The notes under the pieces: model-generated
The model's database searches: none
Seen by the model: only the letters and a program-made list of their open reading frames with translations
Told to the model about the DNA's origin: nothing
Shown here: one piece after another, positions 23,482 to 32,884 of the stretch
How positions within the stretch are numbered: position 1 is the first letter of the stretch
How the letters are laid out: each line of letters opens with the position of its first letter
From: Chryseobacterium koreense CCUG 49689
GTDB taxonomy: Bacteria > Bacteroidota > Bacteroidia > Flavobacteriales > Weeksellaceae
Direction: 5' to 3'
Length of the DNA stretch: 64,000 nucleotides
Assembly: GCF_001045435.1 (NCBI RefSeq)
Contig: NZ_LFNG01000001.1
Span: 124,001 to 188,000 of the forward strand
Program-made: the position numbers and the translations under genes

Positions 23482-26043
23482 TTTTTAAAATATTTTCAAA
23501 AGTATTATTTATTTTTCTTACCCGCAATTACGATCTTTTTTCTGTATGCCTGCAGCAGCACCCGAAAAGTTCCGCCCGGCGAATATTTGCTTACGAAAAA
23601 CAATTTCAAATACGAGGACAATAAAATTCTGAGTGATGAAATTCCAAACCACGTAAGCCAAAAACCCAATAAGAAAGCGTTTTATCTTTTTCCGTTTGGA
23701 CTTTGGATGTATAATACCACCAATCCGAAATATGACTCCATCCTTGCGGAGTACATGACTTATCCCTCGGAAATGAGGGACCAAAATCTTCGGGATTCCC
23801 TTTTCATCAAGTTTAAACATCCGGAATGGAAAGGAAAAAGTCTTTTTTTCGAAAGATTTATGCAGACTTTGGGGAAACCGCCCGTCATTTTGGACCAGCA
23901 AAAAACCGAAATCAGCGCCAATTCCATCAGAAAATTCTTAGTTTACAAAGGGTATTGGGACGCCGGTGTGAAATTTACCCATGATTTGGATTCTTCAGCG
24001 AAAAAAGCGCAAGTCAATTATCTCATCAATCACAAAGATCCCACGATCATCAGCGATTATTATTACAATATTCCGGATCCCGCCATCAAAGCTATTTACG
24101 AACAAGACTTAACTAAAAGTTTGGTGAAAGGAAAGCAAATCCTGGATCAGACTGTTTTGGAAAAAGAAGTGAAGCGTATCGGGGATTTGATGAAGGAGCA
24201 TGGCTATTACCGTTTCAATAATTCCGTGGAAGAAATCTATTTCACAGCAGACACCCTGCAAAGCAGAAAGAATGTCCCTTTGACGATGGACATCCACAAA
24301 GATTCGGTAGATTCACCATATAAACAAACCACGATTGGCGAAATCAGGGTGCACCTTGTTGAAAAACTTGCCGATACTCTGACCGCAAAAAGAGACTCAT
24401 TGCGGGGAATAAACTTCTACAAACATGATGATGAATACAAAACTATGGCTCTTTGGAGGCCAATCATTCTAAAAAATGGAGATATTTACAACCAAAAAAA
24501 TCTGGACCTGACCAAAAGGAATTTCTCGGCGATGAACAATTTCAGTATGTTGAGCTACAAAGAGAGTTTGCGGGCAGGAAGCGACAGTATTCTTGATGTT
24601 CGATACTATCTTGCTCCACTTCCAAAATATGACTTCAAGATTGCGACCGACGTGAGTTACTCGCAGATTTTGAATCTAGGGATTTCGCCATCGGTTGATT
24701 TAATTACGCGTAACGTATTTGGAGGGGCGGAAAACCTTTCCACAAGCCTCTCCGGGACTTTTGGTTCTGTGATCAGCTCAAAAGATATAGAAAAAAGAGT
24801 TTTGGCTTATGAAATTTCTGCACAGGCTGCACTTAATTTTCCACGATTGCTTCTGCCCTTCAAAACTTGGAAACTCATTCCGAAAAAATATTCGCCTACA
24901 TCTTCCATTATTTTGGGGACTTCCGTTCAGGATAATATCGGTTTGGGAAGAATTGGCTTCAACGGAAGCCTGAATTATTTTGCCAATGTAAATGACATTG
25001 TTTCTCACCGTTTATCGCTATTTAATACCCAGCTCAGTTTCACGCAAAATAAGGACAGGTATTACGATTTCTTCCCGGGAGACGCCGCTATCAGGAAGGA
25101 AATGTTTCAGCTGTACTCGGTTGGTCCCGGCTTGAATCTTTGGGATCAGTTTCAGGCCGGGCAAATTACTACAGACGCCGCTTCTGCAATGATTATGGAC
25201 GACACCACTTTTCAAGGTTCGCTGACAGGAGATGAACTTTCAACCTTTAATACTTTCCGGCAGTCACTCCTCAACAAAGACCGTCAAACACAGGATGTTT
25301 TGATTTCGTCGATGATTTATAATTTCACTTACAATGAAATCGGGAAAAAAGACCGGCCGAATCCGTTTTATTTTAATGGAAAAGTAGAATTGGCCGGAAA
25401 TATTTTTTCGCTCTTCAATAATAAATCAAACAATGCAGGGGTTGTTGCGGGAGATTCAAGAAAGATTTTTGACATTCCGTACTCCCAATTTGTGAAATTT
25501 GATTTTGATGTAAGAAAATATTTCACCGTCTTTGGAAATCAAACAATCGCCTTGAGGCAGTTAATCGGGATTGGTATTCCGTATGGAAATTCCAGCACGA
25601 TGCCTTTTGTGCGTTCTTATTTTAATGGTGGATCCAATGACATCAGAGCGTGGCGGGTTTTTGGCGGATTGGGTCCTGCCGATTCCCAACTCGACGAAAG
25701 AGTTCGCTCTTACGTAATGGACAACCTGAAGCTTACCACCAATTTTGAATACCGCGTTCCGATGACACCTATGTTTGAAGGAGCATTCTTCATTGATGCC
25801 GGAAATATCTGGAGCTTAAAGGAAAATGATTTTGGCGATCAATTCAAGTTTAGCAAATTTATTTCACAAATGGGAGTTGGGACCGGTTTAGGATTAAGGA
25901 TCAATATCGCTTACGTCACTTTGAGGATTGATGCCGCCTATCGAGTTTACGATCCAAACCAGCCTTTAGGTGACCGATGGGTGATTCAAAATTGGCAACC
26001 GCTGAAACCCGTTTTGAATATTGCCTTCGGATATCCGTTCTAA
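23467..26043 (+). CDS. BamA/TamA-family outer-membrane lipoprotein
   Basis: An 858-residue Omp85-family protein that probably inserts or translocates proteins at the outer membrane. A lipoprotein signal ends in the lipobox LYAC (Cys about 30), then SSTRKVPPGEYLL. POTRA-like segments cover about 100-380 (for example KFLVYKGYWDAGVKF and IGDLMKEHGYYRFN). The 16-strand barrel follows, with the conserved GGSNDIRAWRVFG loop (the VRGF/Y region) and a C-terminal Phe (AFGYPF). The lipid anchor is typical for a second BamA-like paralogue in Bacteroidetes. The start is the ATG at 23467, within the overlap with the divergent methyltransferase gene. Confidence 0.9.
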   Translation: MSCKHFLKYFQKYYLFFLPAITIFFLYACSSTRKVPPGEYLLTKNNFKYEDNKILSDEIPNHVSQKPNKKAFYLFPFGLWMYNTTNPKYDSILAEYMTYPSEMRDQNLRDSLFIKFKHPEWKGKSLFFERFMQTLGKPPVILDQQKTEISANSIRKFLVYKGYWDAGVKFTHDLDSSAKKAQVNYLINHKDPTIISDYYYNIPDPAIKAIYEQDLTKSLVKGKQILDQTVLEKEVKRIGDLMKEHGYYRFNNSVEEIYFTADTLQSRKNVPLTMDIHKDSVDSPYKQTTIGEIRVHLVEKLADTLTAKRDSLRGINFYKHDDEYKTMALWRPIILKNGDIYNQKNLDLTKRNFSAMNNFSMLSYKESLRAGSDSILDVRYYLAPLPKYDFKIATDVSYSQILNLGISPSVDLITRNVFGGAENLSTSLSGTFGSVISSKDIEKRVLAYEISAQAALNFPRLLLPFKTWKLIPKKYSPTSSIILGTSVQDNIGLGRIGFNGSLNYFANVNDIVSHRLSLFNTQLSFTQNKDRYYDFFPGDAAIRKEMFQLYSVGPGLNLWDQFQAGQITTDAASAMIMDDTTFQGSLTGDELSTFNTFRQSLLNKDRQTQDVLISSMIYNFTYNEIGKKDRPNPFYFNGKVELAGNIFSLFNNKSNNAGVVAGDSRKIFDIPYSQFVKFDFDVRKYFTVFGNQTIALRQLIGIGIPYGNSSTMPFVRSYFNGGSNDIRAWRVFGGLGPADSQLDERVRSYVMDNLKLTTNFEYRVPMTPMFEGAFFIDAGNIWSLKENDFGDQFKFSKFISQMGVGTGLGLRINIAYVTLRIDAAYRVYDPNQPLGDRWVIQNWQPLKPVLNIAFGYPF
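23497..23527 (-). promoter_or_regulatory. Promoter of the methyltransferase gene, inside the BamA-like CDS
   Basis: On the minus strand: TTG (23527-23525), 20 nt, TACTTTTG (23504-23497). The predicted start near 23491 is about 10 nt before the ATG at 23481. Confidence 0.6.
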
Positions 26044-26148
26044 GAATTCCTAAAACTTCATCCCTATTCTTTTTGACAATAACTTAATATTTTATTACAT
26101 TCGTATAATATTTGTCTGATTTTTGTCGTTCTTTTAAAAAATAACTCC

Positions 26149-26850
26149 ATGAAAAGTATTATTCATTTATTATTGGCAGGATTGCTGGTTACCGCAATTT
26201 CCTGTCAGAGAACAGACGAGCCAGCTGCTCCATCCAACAATCCGGAAGTTCAATTTTTCAACCTTAAAGTTGGAAGCAGATGGGTTTACAAGACGTATTC
26301 TAATTCAGATTTTACTGCTCCAAACAATCCCTACTTTTTTACAGGTAGAATTGATTCCGTAAGTATTGTAGGTACCGTAAACGTGCAGGGATTCACCTTT
26401 GCAAAAGAAAGAACAAAAATAATCGATCCCAATTCCAATATGAACGGACAGGTTATTTATAATTACCTGCGGGTTAATTCCAAAGGTCATTTAGTCTGTT
26501 ACCCTACGCTTGAGAATGTGACTGTGACAGAAACTGGCGGACATGTGCGGCATCCGGGAAAAGATTTCGACTACAACTATTCCAGCGAAGTGAAGACGGG
26601 ACCAGAGGTGATCGGGAACCTTTTCTATAAACTCGAGAAAAACAAGAGCATTTCTGTGGAAGGGGCTCAATATGTGGCATCACCTTATGAAGGAAAATTC
26701 ACGCCGGTTCCTACACAACCGAATCTGCTGCCGAAAACTCAAGAAATTTCATATACCAGTGGATTGGGAAAAGTCCGGGAAATCTGCCATCAAGTTTCTG
26801 GCAAAGCATTTTTGGAAACCCGTTTAGTATCAATGAATATCATGAATTGA
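26149..26850 (+). CDS. Hypothetical lipoprotein, 233 aa
   Basis: Residues 1-19 are a lipoprotein signal (MKSIIHLLLAGLLVTAISC) with Cys19 as the lipidation site. The mature protein begins with a flexible QRTDEPAAPSNNPE linker and then looks beta-rich: NLKVGSRWVYKTYS, TGRIDSVSIVGTV, GFTFAKERTKII. The 'F.lkvGs.W.Y' opening recurs in Bacteroidetes lipoproteins of unknown function. It is monocistronic: the previous gene ends 105 bp upstream, and a strong terminator follows at 26871-26899. Confidence 0.82.
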   Translation: MKSIIHLLLAGLLVTAISCQRTDEPAAPSNNPEVQFFNLKVGSRWVYKTYSNSDFTAPNNPYFFTGRIDSVSIVGTVNVQGFTFAKERTKIIDPNSNMNGQVIYNYLRVNSKGHLVCYPTLENVTVTETGGHVRHPGKDFDYNYSSEVKTGPEVIGNLFYKLEKNKSISVEGAQYVASPYEGKFTPVPTQPNLLPKTQEISYTSGLGKVREICHQVSGKAFLETRLVSMNIMN

Positions 26851-26870
26851 AATCCCATGATTTTTGATAA

Positions 26871-26902
26871 AAAAAACCGTAGTATTGCTGCGGTTTTTTA
26901 TT
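26871..26902 (+). terminator. Terminator after the 26149 lipoprotein gene
   Basis: AAAAAACCGTAG (26871-26882), loop TATTG, CTGCGGTTTTTT (26888-26899). A 12-bp stem with one wobble and a T-run. Confidence 0.88.
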
Positions 26903-26912
26903 TGTATATTTG
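26885..26912 (+). promoter_or_regulatory. Promoter of the M28 peptidase gene
   Basis: TTG (26885-26887), 17 nt, TATATTTG (26905-26912). The TTG sits in the loop of the preceding terminator hairpin. Confidence 0.62.
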
Positions 26913-26937
26913 GAATCGTTCTCAATAAATAATTCTT

Positions 26938-29160
26938 ATGGCTTTATCCAAATCCCTTTTAAAACTTACATTACTAAGTTTTTCAACATTCGTATTTTCT
27001 CAGGAAACCAACCTTAACAACATCAAAAAACTCACTTTCGGGGGTGATAACGCGGAAGCCTATTTTTCACCGGACAGCAAAAAACTCACCATGCAGGTCA
27101 CCAATCCGGAAATCGGCGCACATTGCGATCAAATCTATTTGCTGGATTTAAATCATCAATACTTAGGCACAAAAGATCTGAGGTTAATTTCCACCGGAAA
27201 TGGAAGGACGACCTGTTCTTTTTTCATGCCGGATGGAAAACACATTCTCTATGCTTCCACACACGAAGCAAATAAGGAATGTCCGCCAAAACCCGCTCCA
27301 AGAGCCGACGGGAAATACCTTTGGCCGATTTATGCGGAATTCGACATCTATGTGGCGGATCTGAATGGGAAGATTGTAAAAAAACTGACCGACTCTCCCG
27401 GATACGATGCAGAAGCAGTGGTTTCACCGGATGGAAAATACATTGTTTTCACCTCCACCAGAAGCGGCGATTTGGAACTATGGCGAATGGACATCGACGG
27501 GAAAAACCTGAAACAACTGACTTTTGGTCTAGGTTATGACGGAGGCGCTTTCTTCTCGCACGATTCCAAAAAACTGGTGTTCCGATCTTCGCGACCGACT
27601 TCCGAAAAAGATATTCGGGAATACAAAGAACTTTTGGCGGAAAACCTCGTAGCTCCTACCAATATGGAAATTTACACGATGAATATTGATGGGACAGATT
27701 TGAAGCAGGTTACGCATTTAGGCAAGGCAAATTGGTCTCCGTATTTCCATCCTTCTGATAAAAAGATCCTGTTTTCATCTAACCACCATTCTACGAGAGG
27801 TTACGATTTCCAAATTTACTCGATTGACGTGGATGGAAAAAACCTTCGGCAAATCACCTACGAAAGCGAATTTAATGCGTTTCCGATGTTTTCCCCGGAC
27901 GGAAAAAAACTGGTTTTTTCCAGCAACCGAAATGGTGACAAACCTCACGAAACAAACGTTTTCATCGCTGATTGGATCGACACCGACGCTCATGAAATCG
28001 TTTCCGGGAATAATTTGAAAAAAACCGTGACCTATCTCGCTTCAGATGATCTTCAGGGAAGATTGACCGGAAGTCAAGGTGCGGAGAAGGCCGCAGATTT
28101 TATTTCCAAAGAATTTAAAAAGTTATATTTAAAGCCACTTTCGGGGAAAGATTATGATCAGAATTTCGACTATTCCGTGAAGCTGAATCCTCATGAAGAA
28201 AATTCTTCCGTGAATGTGAAAGGGAAAAACGTGATCGGATTTTTGGACAATAAGGCAGAGAAAACCATCATTATCGGAGCTCATTACGACCATCTGGGTT
28301 TGAATGAGCACCATAATTCCACGCTGATGAATTCTGCCGGACAAATCCACAACGGAGCCGATGACAACGCATCCGGTGTTGCTGCAGTCCTGGAATTGGC
28401 GAGGATGTTTTCACAAAATAAAGCAAAAGAAAAAGCCAACTATATTTTCGCACTCTTTGCCGGCGAGGAAGACGGTTTGATGGGTTCTAAATTCATGGCG
28501 GAAAACCTGCCGAAAAACCAAAAATTCAAAGCGATGATCAATCTCGACATGATTGGGAGATTAAACCATGATAAGGATTTGACCATCGGCGGAATTGGAA
28601 CCTCCCCGATCTTTGGCGAAATGGTAAAACGCTACAAACCGGCCGGATTTAATTTAGCCATCGACAGTTCGGGAGTCGGACCAAGCGACCACACTTCATT
28701 TTATTTAAAGGATATTCCGGTGTTATTCTTTTTCACGGGAACTCACAGCGATTACCACAAACCGAGTGACGATTCCGAGAAAATCAATTTCGATGCGATG
28801 ACCACGATTACGGGTTACGTTTTCAATTTGGCAAACGCCATTTCTGAAACCGGTGAAATTCCATTTACCAAAACAAAAATGTCGCAAAGTAAAGCAGTCC
28901 CGAAATACAAAGTAAGTCTGGGTGTGATGCCAAGTTATGCGGATACCAAAGACGGACTCCATATTGACGGTGTTACGGACAATCGACCGGCGGCAAACGC
29001 GGGCATAAAAGCGGGCGACATTCTGACCAAAATCGGCACCTGCGAAGTGAAGGAAGTCTATTCCTACATGGAGTGTCTATCAAAAATCAATTCCGGCGAG
29101 GAACTTCCGGTAACCGTTTTGCGGGAAGGTAAGGAAATGACGATGATGGTGAAATTTTAG
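26938..29160 (+). CDS. TolB-like propeller / M28 zinc aminopeptidase / PDZ protein
   Basis: A 740-residue exported peptidase with three domains. A signal peptide covers about 1-21. PD40/WD40-like repeats span about 30-350 (FSPDSKK, VVSPDGKYIVFTS, MFSPDGKKLVFSS). The M28 aminopeptidase domain spans about 370-600, with zinc ligands His449 (GAHYDH), Asp475 or Asp476 (GADDNASG), Glu510-Glu511 (AGEEDG) and a late His in GTHSDYHKPSDD. A C-terminal PDZ domain (about 650-740) contains NAGIKAGDILTKIG. All catalytic positions are present. It probably trims peptides in the periplasm or at the cell surface. Confidence 0.93.
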   Translation: MALSKSLLKLTLLSFSTFVFSQETNLNNIKKLTFGGDNAEAYFSPDSKKLTMQVTNPEIGAHCDQIYLLDLNHQYLGTKDLRLISTGNGRTTCSFFMPDGKHILYASTHEANKECPPKPAPRADGKYLWPIYAEFDIYVADLNGKIVKKLTDSPGYDAEAVVSPDGKYIVFTSTRSGDLELWRMDIDGKNLKQLTFGLGYDGGAFFSHDSKKLVFRSSRPTSEKDIREYKELLAENLVAPTNMEIYTMNIDGTDLKQVTHLGKANWSPYFHPSDKKILFSSNHHSTRGYDFQIYSIDVDGKNLRQITYESEFNAFPMFSPDGKKLVFSSNRNGDKPHETNVFIADWIDTDAHEIVSGNNLKKTVTYLASDDLQGRLTGSQGAEKAADFISKEFKKLYLKPLSGKDYDQNFDYSVKLNPHEENSSVNVKGKNVIGFLDNKAEKTIIIGAHYDHLGLNEHHNSTLMNSAGQIHNGADDNASGVAAVLELARMFSQNKAKEKANYIFALFAGEEDGLMGSKFMAENLPKNQKFKAMINLDMIGRLNHDKDLTIGGIGTSPIFGEMVKRYKPAGFNLAIDSSGVGPSDHTSFYLKDIPVLFFFTGTHSDYHKPSDDSEKINFDAMTTITGYVFNLANAISETGEIPFTKTKMSQSKAVPKYKVSLGVMPSYADTKDGLHIDGVTDNRPAANAGIKAGDILTKIGTCEVKEVYSYMECLSKINSGEELPVTVLREGKEMTMMVKF

Positions 29161-29176
29161 CACCGCGTTCCAAAAC

Positions 29177-29210
29177 AAAAAAACTGCCTGAAATCTGGGC
29201 AGTTTTTTTT
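29177..29210 (+). terminator. Terminator after the M28 peptidase gene
   Basis: AAAAAAACTGCC (29177-29188), loop TGAAATCTG, GGCAGT and an eight-base T-run ending at 29210. Confidence 0.88.
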
Positions 29211-29417
29211 GGAGTTATCTTAAACTAGTAGAAATATTTCCATAATGCGGAAGTAAGAATTATCTGCAAATTTTTGTAAATTGGCGTAAACAAAAACCAT
29301 CGTAGAACAAGAAGTTTTGCAAAATTGTGCAAAGCCCTTAAATGTGGAACTTCACAAAGCTTCGGGATGTTAACCGTCGTTTTTAAAAAACAGCCAAAAA
29401 AAATATATAAGTTGAAA

Positions 29418-30086
29418 ATGAACGAAAACTATAAGTTAACAGGCGGAGCTAGAATTGGCAGAGCAAACGCAACCTATCCTTTAGCCGACTTGTATGTTGA
29501 TAAAAAAATACTGAAAATTAATGCATCAGTTGTAGGAAATCTGGTTTTTAGACCTGAAGATATTATTTCAATTGAGACTTATAATTTCATTCCTTTACTG
29601 GCACAAGGAATAAAAATAAATCATAAAATCCCCAATTATGATCCCAAAGTTATTTTTTGGACTTTTAAAGAACCCTCAATGGTAATATCAGAGATCAAAG
29701 CAACAGGATTTTTAGACGATCATAATTCTGCATTATTTATGGAAGACGAACCAATTCTTGAAATGCAAAAACAAGGAGGTTTTCCAATCAAGAAAAATGT
29801 CGCAATACTTTATGTTGTCGCGTGGAATATGCTCTTGCTTTGTGATTTCATCCCGTTTTTTTTAAACTTTTCTACCGATAAATCACCTTTTGGATTTGGA
29901 GTTATAACAGCAATTGGACTTTTATTTTTTTCAGCAATTTTAACATTAATTTCTAAAGATTTTAGAAGCCTAATTTTAAAAGCCGGAAGAAATTTTGAGG
30001 AGGTTAAGAAAACTACTTATTTAATATTATTTCTTAGTGCGTTTATGCTGCTGAATATTATGATAATGAAAATTGCAATTGGCTAA
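29418..30086 (+). CDS. AT-rich orphan membrane protein with a PH-like N-terminus
   Basis: A 222-residue protein that I cannot assign to a named family. Residues 1-125 look like a beta-rich cytoplasmic domain (IGRANATYPLADLYVDKKIL, VFRPEDIISIETYNFIPLLA), similar in outline to small PH-like modules. Three hydrophobic segments follow: NVAILYVVAWNMLLLCDFIP, FGVITAIGLLFFSAILTLIS and TTYLILFLSAFMLLNIMIM. The coding sequence is clearly more AT-rich than its neighbours and is flanked by about 200 bp of gene-free DNA on each side, which suggests recent acquisition. The ATG at 29418 follows a purine-rich AAGTTGAAA stretch; an earlier in-frame start at 29325 looks spurious. Confidence 0.68.
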   Translation: MNENYKLTGGARIGRANATYPLADLYVDKKILKINASVVGNLVFRPEDIISIETYNFIPLLAQGIKINHKIPNYDPKVIFWTFKEPSMVISEIKATGFLDDHNSALFMEDEPILEMQKQGGFPIKKNVAILYVVAWNMLLLCDFIPFFLNFSTDKSPFGFGVITAIGLLFFSAILTLISKDFRSLILKAGRNFEEVKKTTYLILFLSAFMLLNIMIMKIAIG

Positions 30087-30307
30087 GAAAACTTCGGGTA
30101 ATATTGGCCACTATTTTGCAACCCTGACTTTTTGGTAAATTTCCAAGATAATTAATAAAATTCATCCTCCATTAAATCTATTTAAGAGCGGTTTTTTATG
30201 TTTTTTCTGATGACAGTTTTGGAATTCGAACGCATATTAAATCAAGGTTACCCAACACTTCCGTGCGATTTGATTACGTGGTCAGCAGCAAACATTTAAA
30301 ACAACAA
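30087..30307. other. Gene-free, AT-rich spacer after the orphan membrane gene
   Basis: About 220 bp with no supported gene. A 33-codon frame at 30198-30299 has no recognisable product. The stretch may be a remnant of the insertion that brought the neighbouring orphan gene. Confidence 0.45.
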
Positions 30308-30342
30308 AAGTCCCCAAAAATGGGGACTTCTGTCTTTTTTTT
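30308..30342. terminator. Bidirectional terminator after frr
   Basis: AAGTCCCCA (30308-30316), loop AAAA, TGGGGACTT (30321-30329): a perfect 9-bp stem. A long T-run follows on the plus strand and a T-rich tract on the minus strand. Confidence 0.85.
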
Positions 30343-30359
30343 ACGTATCATGTGAAAGC

Positions 30360-30914
30360 TTAAACTTTCATGATCTCTGCTTCTTTCACTTTCAGTTTAT
30401 CGTCGCAGAATTTTACATATTTATCGGTGAGCTCCTGGATTTTAGCTTCCCCGTCTTTGACGAGGTCTTCGGAGATGTTTTCAATTTTTTTCAGGTCTTT
30501 CATTCCGTCTTGTCTTGCGTTTCTTACCACTACTTTGGTAGCTTCTGTTTCGGCTTTTGCACTTTTCGCCAATTCGCGTCTTCGCTCTTCGGTTAATGGC
30601 GGTACATTCAGGATAATGTTTTCCCCGTTGTTGGAAGGGGCAAATCCCAAATTGGAATTGATAATTGCTTTTTCAATAGCGCCAATCGCTGTTTTGTCCC
30701 ATGGTTGGATGGAGATGGTCATCGCGTCCGGTACCATCAAGTTTGCAACCTGACTGATCGGAGTCGGCGCGCCGTAGTATTCCACCATCACATCCTGAAT
30801 CATCGATGTGGAAGCTCTTCCTGCACGGATTTTTTGGAAAGCATGATCAAGGTGCTTCAATGCAGAATCCATTTCCTGCTTCACCATTTCAATTGTTAGT
30901 TCTATTTCTTCCAT
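30360..30914 (-). CDS. frr: Ribosome recycling factor
   Basis: A 184-residue cytoplasmic factor that, with EF-G, splits the post-termination ribosome. The family length (about 185) and the signature regions are present: LDHAFQKIRAGRASTSMIQD near the N-terminus, MVPDAMTISIQPWDKTAIGA in the hinge region, and LNVPPLTEERRRELAKSAK in the last helical part. It starts 15 bp after the pyrH stop, the conserved pyrH-frr operon order. Confidence 0.97.
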   Translation of the reverse strand: MEEIELTIEMVKQEMDSALKHLDHAFQKIRAGRASTSMIQDVMVEYYGAPTPISQVANLMVPDAMTISIQPWDKTAIGAIEKAIINSNLGFAPSNNGENIILNVPPLTEERRRELAKSAKAETEATKVVVRNARQDGMKDLKKIENISEDLVKDGEAKIQELTDKYVKFCDDKLKVKEAEIMKV

Positions 30915-30929
30915 ATTGCTAATTGCTTT

Positions 30930-31655
30930 TTACTCGTTACTGATTACTCCTAAATTGACCAAGGTCCCAACTTTCTCTCCTTCCACGATTTTCAAGAGGT
31001 TTCCCTCTTTATTCATGTCGAAGACGATGATGGGCAATTTATTTTCGTGACTTAGGGTAAAAGCAGTCATATCCATTACTTTTAATCCTTTTTCAAAAAC
31101 TTCTTCAAAAGTCAGGGAATTAAATTTCACTGCATTTTCATTTTTTTCGGGATCACAGTCATAGATCCCATCCACTCTGGTTCCTTTTAAAATGACATCT
31201 GCATCGATTTCAATCGCTCTGAGCGTTGCCGCAGTATCGGTAGTGAAATAGGGATTCCCAGTTCCTGCGCCAAAAATCACCACTCTCCCCTTTTCCAAAT
31301 GTCTCACTGCCCTCCTTTTGATGAAAGGTTCGGCCACTTTGTCCATTTCAATTGCGGATTGAAGCCGCGTGTAAACTCCTGCATCTTCCAAAGCTCCCTG
31401 CAACGCCATTCCATTGATGACCGTGGCAAGCATTCCCATATAATCTCCCTGTACTCGGTCCATTCCTTTGGCAGCTCCTGCAACACCGCGGAAGATATTT
31501 CCGCCACCGATTACAATGGCCACTTCACAGCCTTTTTCCACCACTTTTTTGATCTCATGGGCGTAATCTTTTAATCGTTCGTTATCGATTCCATATTGCC
31601 TGTTCCCCATCAAAGCCTCGCCACTCAATTTCAGGAGGATTCTTTTATATTTCAT
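30930..31655 (-). CDS. pyrH: UMP kinase
   Basis: A 241-residue amino-acid-kinase-fold enzyme that phosphorylates UMP to UDP with ATP, the first step in making pyrimidine nucleotides from UMP. Motifs include [12 protein letters not shown] (N-terminal lysine loop), [11 protein letters not shown] (phosphate-binding glycine loop), [15 protein letters not shown] and [15 protein letters not shown]. The length is normal. It is the first gene of pyrH-frr and divergent from porQ. Confidence 0.97.
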   Translation of the reverse strand: MKYKRILLKLSGEALMGNRQYGIDNERLKDYAHEIKKVVEKGCEVAIVIGGGNIFRGVAGAAKGMDRVQGDYMGMLATVINGMALQGALEDAGVYTRLQSAIEMDKVAEPFIKRRAVRHLEKGRVVIFGAGTGNPYFTTDTAATLRAIEIDADVILKGTRVDGIYDCDPEKNENAVKFNSLTFEEVFEKGLKVMDMTAFTLSHENKLPIIVFDMNKEGNLLKIVEGEKVGTLVNLGVISNE

Positions 31656-31683
31656 TTTTAAAATGTTACAGATTTTTTCAGTG

Positions 31684-31691
31684 CAAATATA
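31684..31691 (-). promoter_or_regulatory. -7 element of the pyrH-frr operon
   Basis: On the minus strand TATATTTG (31691-31684), about 30 nt upstream of the pyrH start. No good TTG is seen at the -33 position. Confidence 0.55.
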
Positions 31692-31763
31692 AGGAAACCG
31701 AGATAATTTCGTTAATAGATTTATATTTGCCGGGAATTATTTTCGAAAAAAGTCTAATTGTCT

Positions 31764-31771
31764 TATTTTTG
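31764..31771 (+). promoter_or_regulatory. -7 element of porQ
   Basis: TATTTTTG, 17-24 nt before the TTG start codon at 31788. A second candidate, TATATTTG, lies at 31732-31739. Either one implies that the longest porQ frame (from 31758) is not fully translated. Confidence 0.5.
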
Positions 31772-31787
31772 CTCGTCAACTTCGGAT

Positions 31788-32786
31788 TTGAAAAAACTAT
31801 CAATTATTTCGTTCATCTCTTATTCTTCCTTTCTGTTTTCGCAGGTGGGAACAAATGTGTATCCTTTCCTGAATACTCCGGTTTCTGCGAGACAGGCTGC
31901 TTTGGGAGGAGATGCGGTTTCTGTACGTGATTATGACGTGAGTTTTTCCGGGAGTAATCCGGCTTTGATGAATCTGGAACAGGATAAGATGGTATCATTT
32001 AACTACGCATCTTATCTGGCGGGAACAAATTATGGCACTCTTTCTTACGTCCGTGATTTATCTGAAGGGCATTTGCTGGGTTTTAACGCAAAATACATGG
32101 ACTATGGAAAAATGCCGAGAACCGATGAAAGTGCTGCAATCAGTGGCGAATTTTCTGCCATGGATGCCTCAATTGGAGCCAGTTACGCTTTCCAGTTCGA
32201 TGAGGATTTCACGATTGGAGGCGGCGTCAATTTCGTGACCTCAAAAATCGACAGTTATACTTCGATGGCCATTGTAGGAACTGCAGGCGTGACTTACCAC
32301 AATGCACAAAGCAATGAAACCGTGGCTTTGGTTTTTAGAAATTTCGGATACCAGTTCAAACCCTATAACGGTGTTCGCGAAACGGTAGCTTTCCGTGTGG
32401 ATTTAGGTTACACCAGAATTTTAGATGATTTTCCGCTGGCTTTCACGATTACCGCGCACGATTTGCAGCAATACAATATTTCGCAGGATTATAATAATAA
32501 TGGGCAACCCATCAGCAAATGGCGAAAAATCACCGACCATTTTTCTTTCGGGGCTGAAGTCTTTCCGGGACAGTCTTTCAATGTGAGACTCGGTTACAAC
32601 ATCAAACGTGGAAATGAACTCGCTGTTTTGGATCAACGCAGTTTTGCCGGACTTTCTGCAGGTTTTGGGATCAAGATTTCCTACTTTAAATTCGATTATG
32701 CTCATGTGAGATACCACAATTCCGCCAATCTGAATATGTTTGGGATTACAATGGATTTAATCGAATTGGGCGGAAACCGCAGATAG
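31788..32786 (+). CDS. porQ: PorQ, type IX secretion system outer-membrane protein
   Basis: A 332-residue beta-barrel protein of the type IX secretion system, which exports and anchors surface proteins in Bacteroidetes. The opening VGTNVYPFLNTPVSARQAAL and GGDAVSVRDYDVSFSGSNPA are family hallmarks; the rest alternates short beta strands, ending with MDLIELGG. PorQ works with PorU, PorV and PorZ in the attachment complex. A TTG at 31788 (MKKLSIISFISYSSFLFSQ, a signal peptide) is the best start because the longer frame overlaps the promoter. cmk follows 98 bp downstream. Confidence 0.9.
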   Translation: MKKLSIISFISYSSFLFSQVGTNVYPFLNTPVSARQAALGGDAVSVRDYDVSFSGSNPALMNLEQDKMVSFNYASYLAGTNYGTLSYVRDLSEGHLLGFNAKYMDYGKMPRTDESAAISGEFSAMDASIGASYAFQFDEDFTIGGGVNFVTSKIDSYTSMAIVGTAGVTYHNAQSNETVALVFRNFGYQFKPYNGVRETVAFRVDLGYTRILDDFPLAFTITAHDLQQYNISQDYNNNGQPISKWRKITDHFSFGAEVFPGQSFNVRLGYNIKRGNELAVLDQRSFAGLSAGFGIKISYFKFDYAHVRYHNSANLNMFGITMDLIELGGNRR

Positions 32787-32884
32787 ATTGCATTTATCCA
32801 AAAAAAATTCTTTTAAATTTTCACTTATCGTTACGGAAAAATTTTAAGCTTTCACATTCCGAAAAAATTCAGGAAATTTGCGGT

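Noticed and set aside
29325-29417. An attC-like or integron-type recombination site before the orphan gene
   Set aside because: There is an imperfect hairpin, but the core site GTTRRRY is not met (GTTAACC), and no integrase is present.
30198-30299. A 33-codon frame in the spacer before frr
   Set aside because: It is short and has no domain, ribosome binding site or known product.
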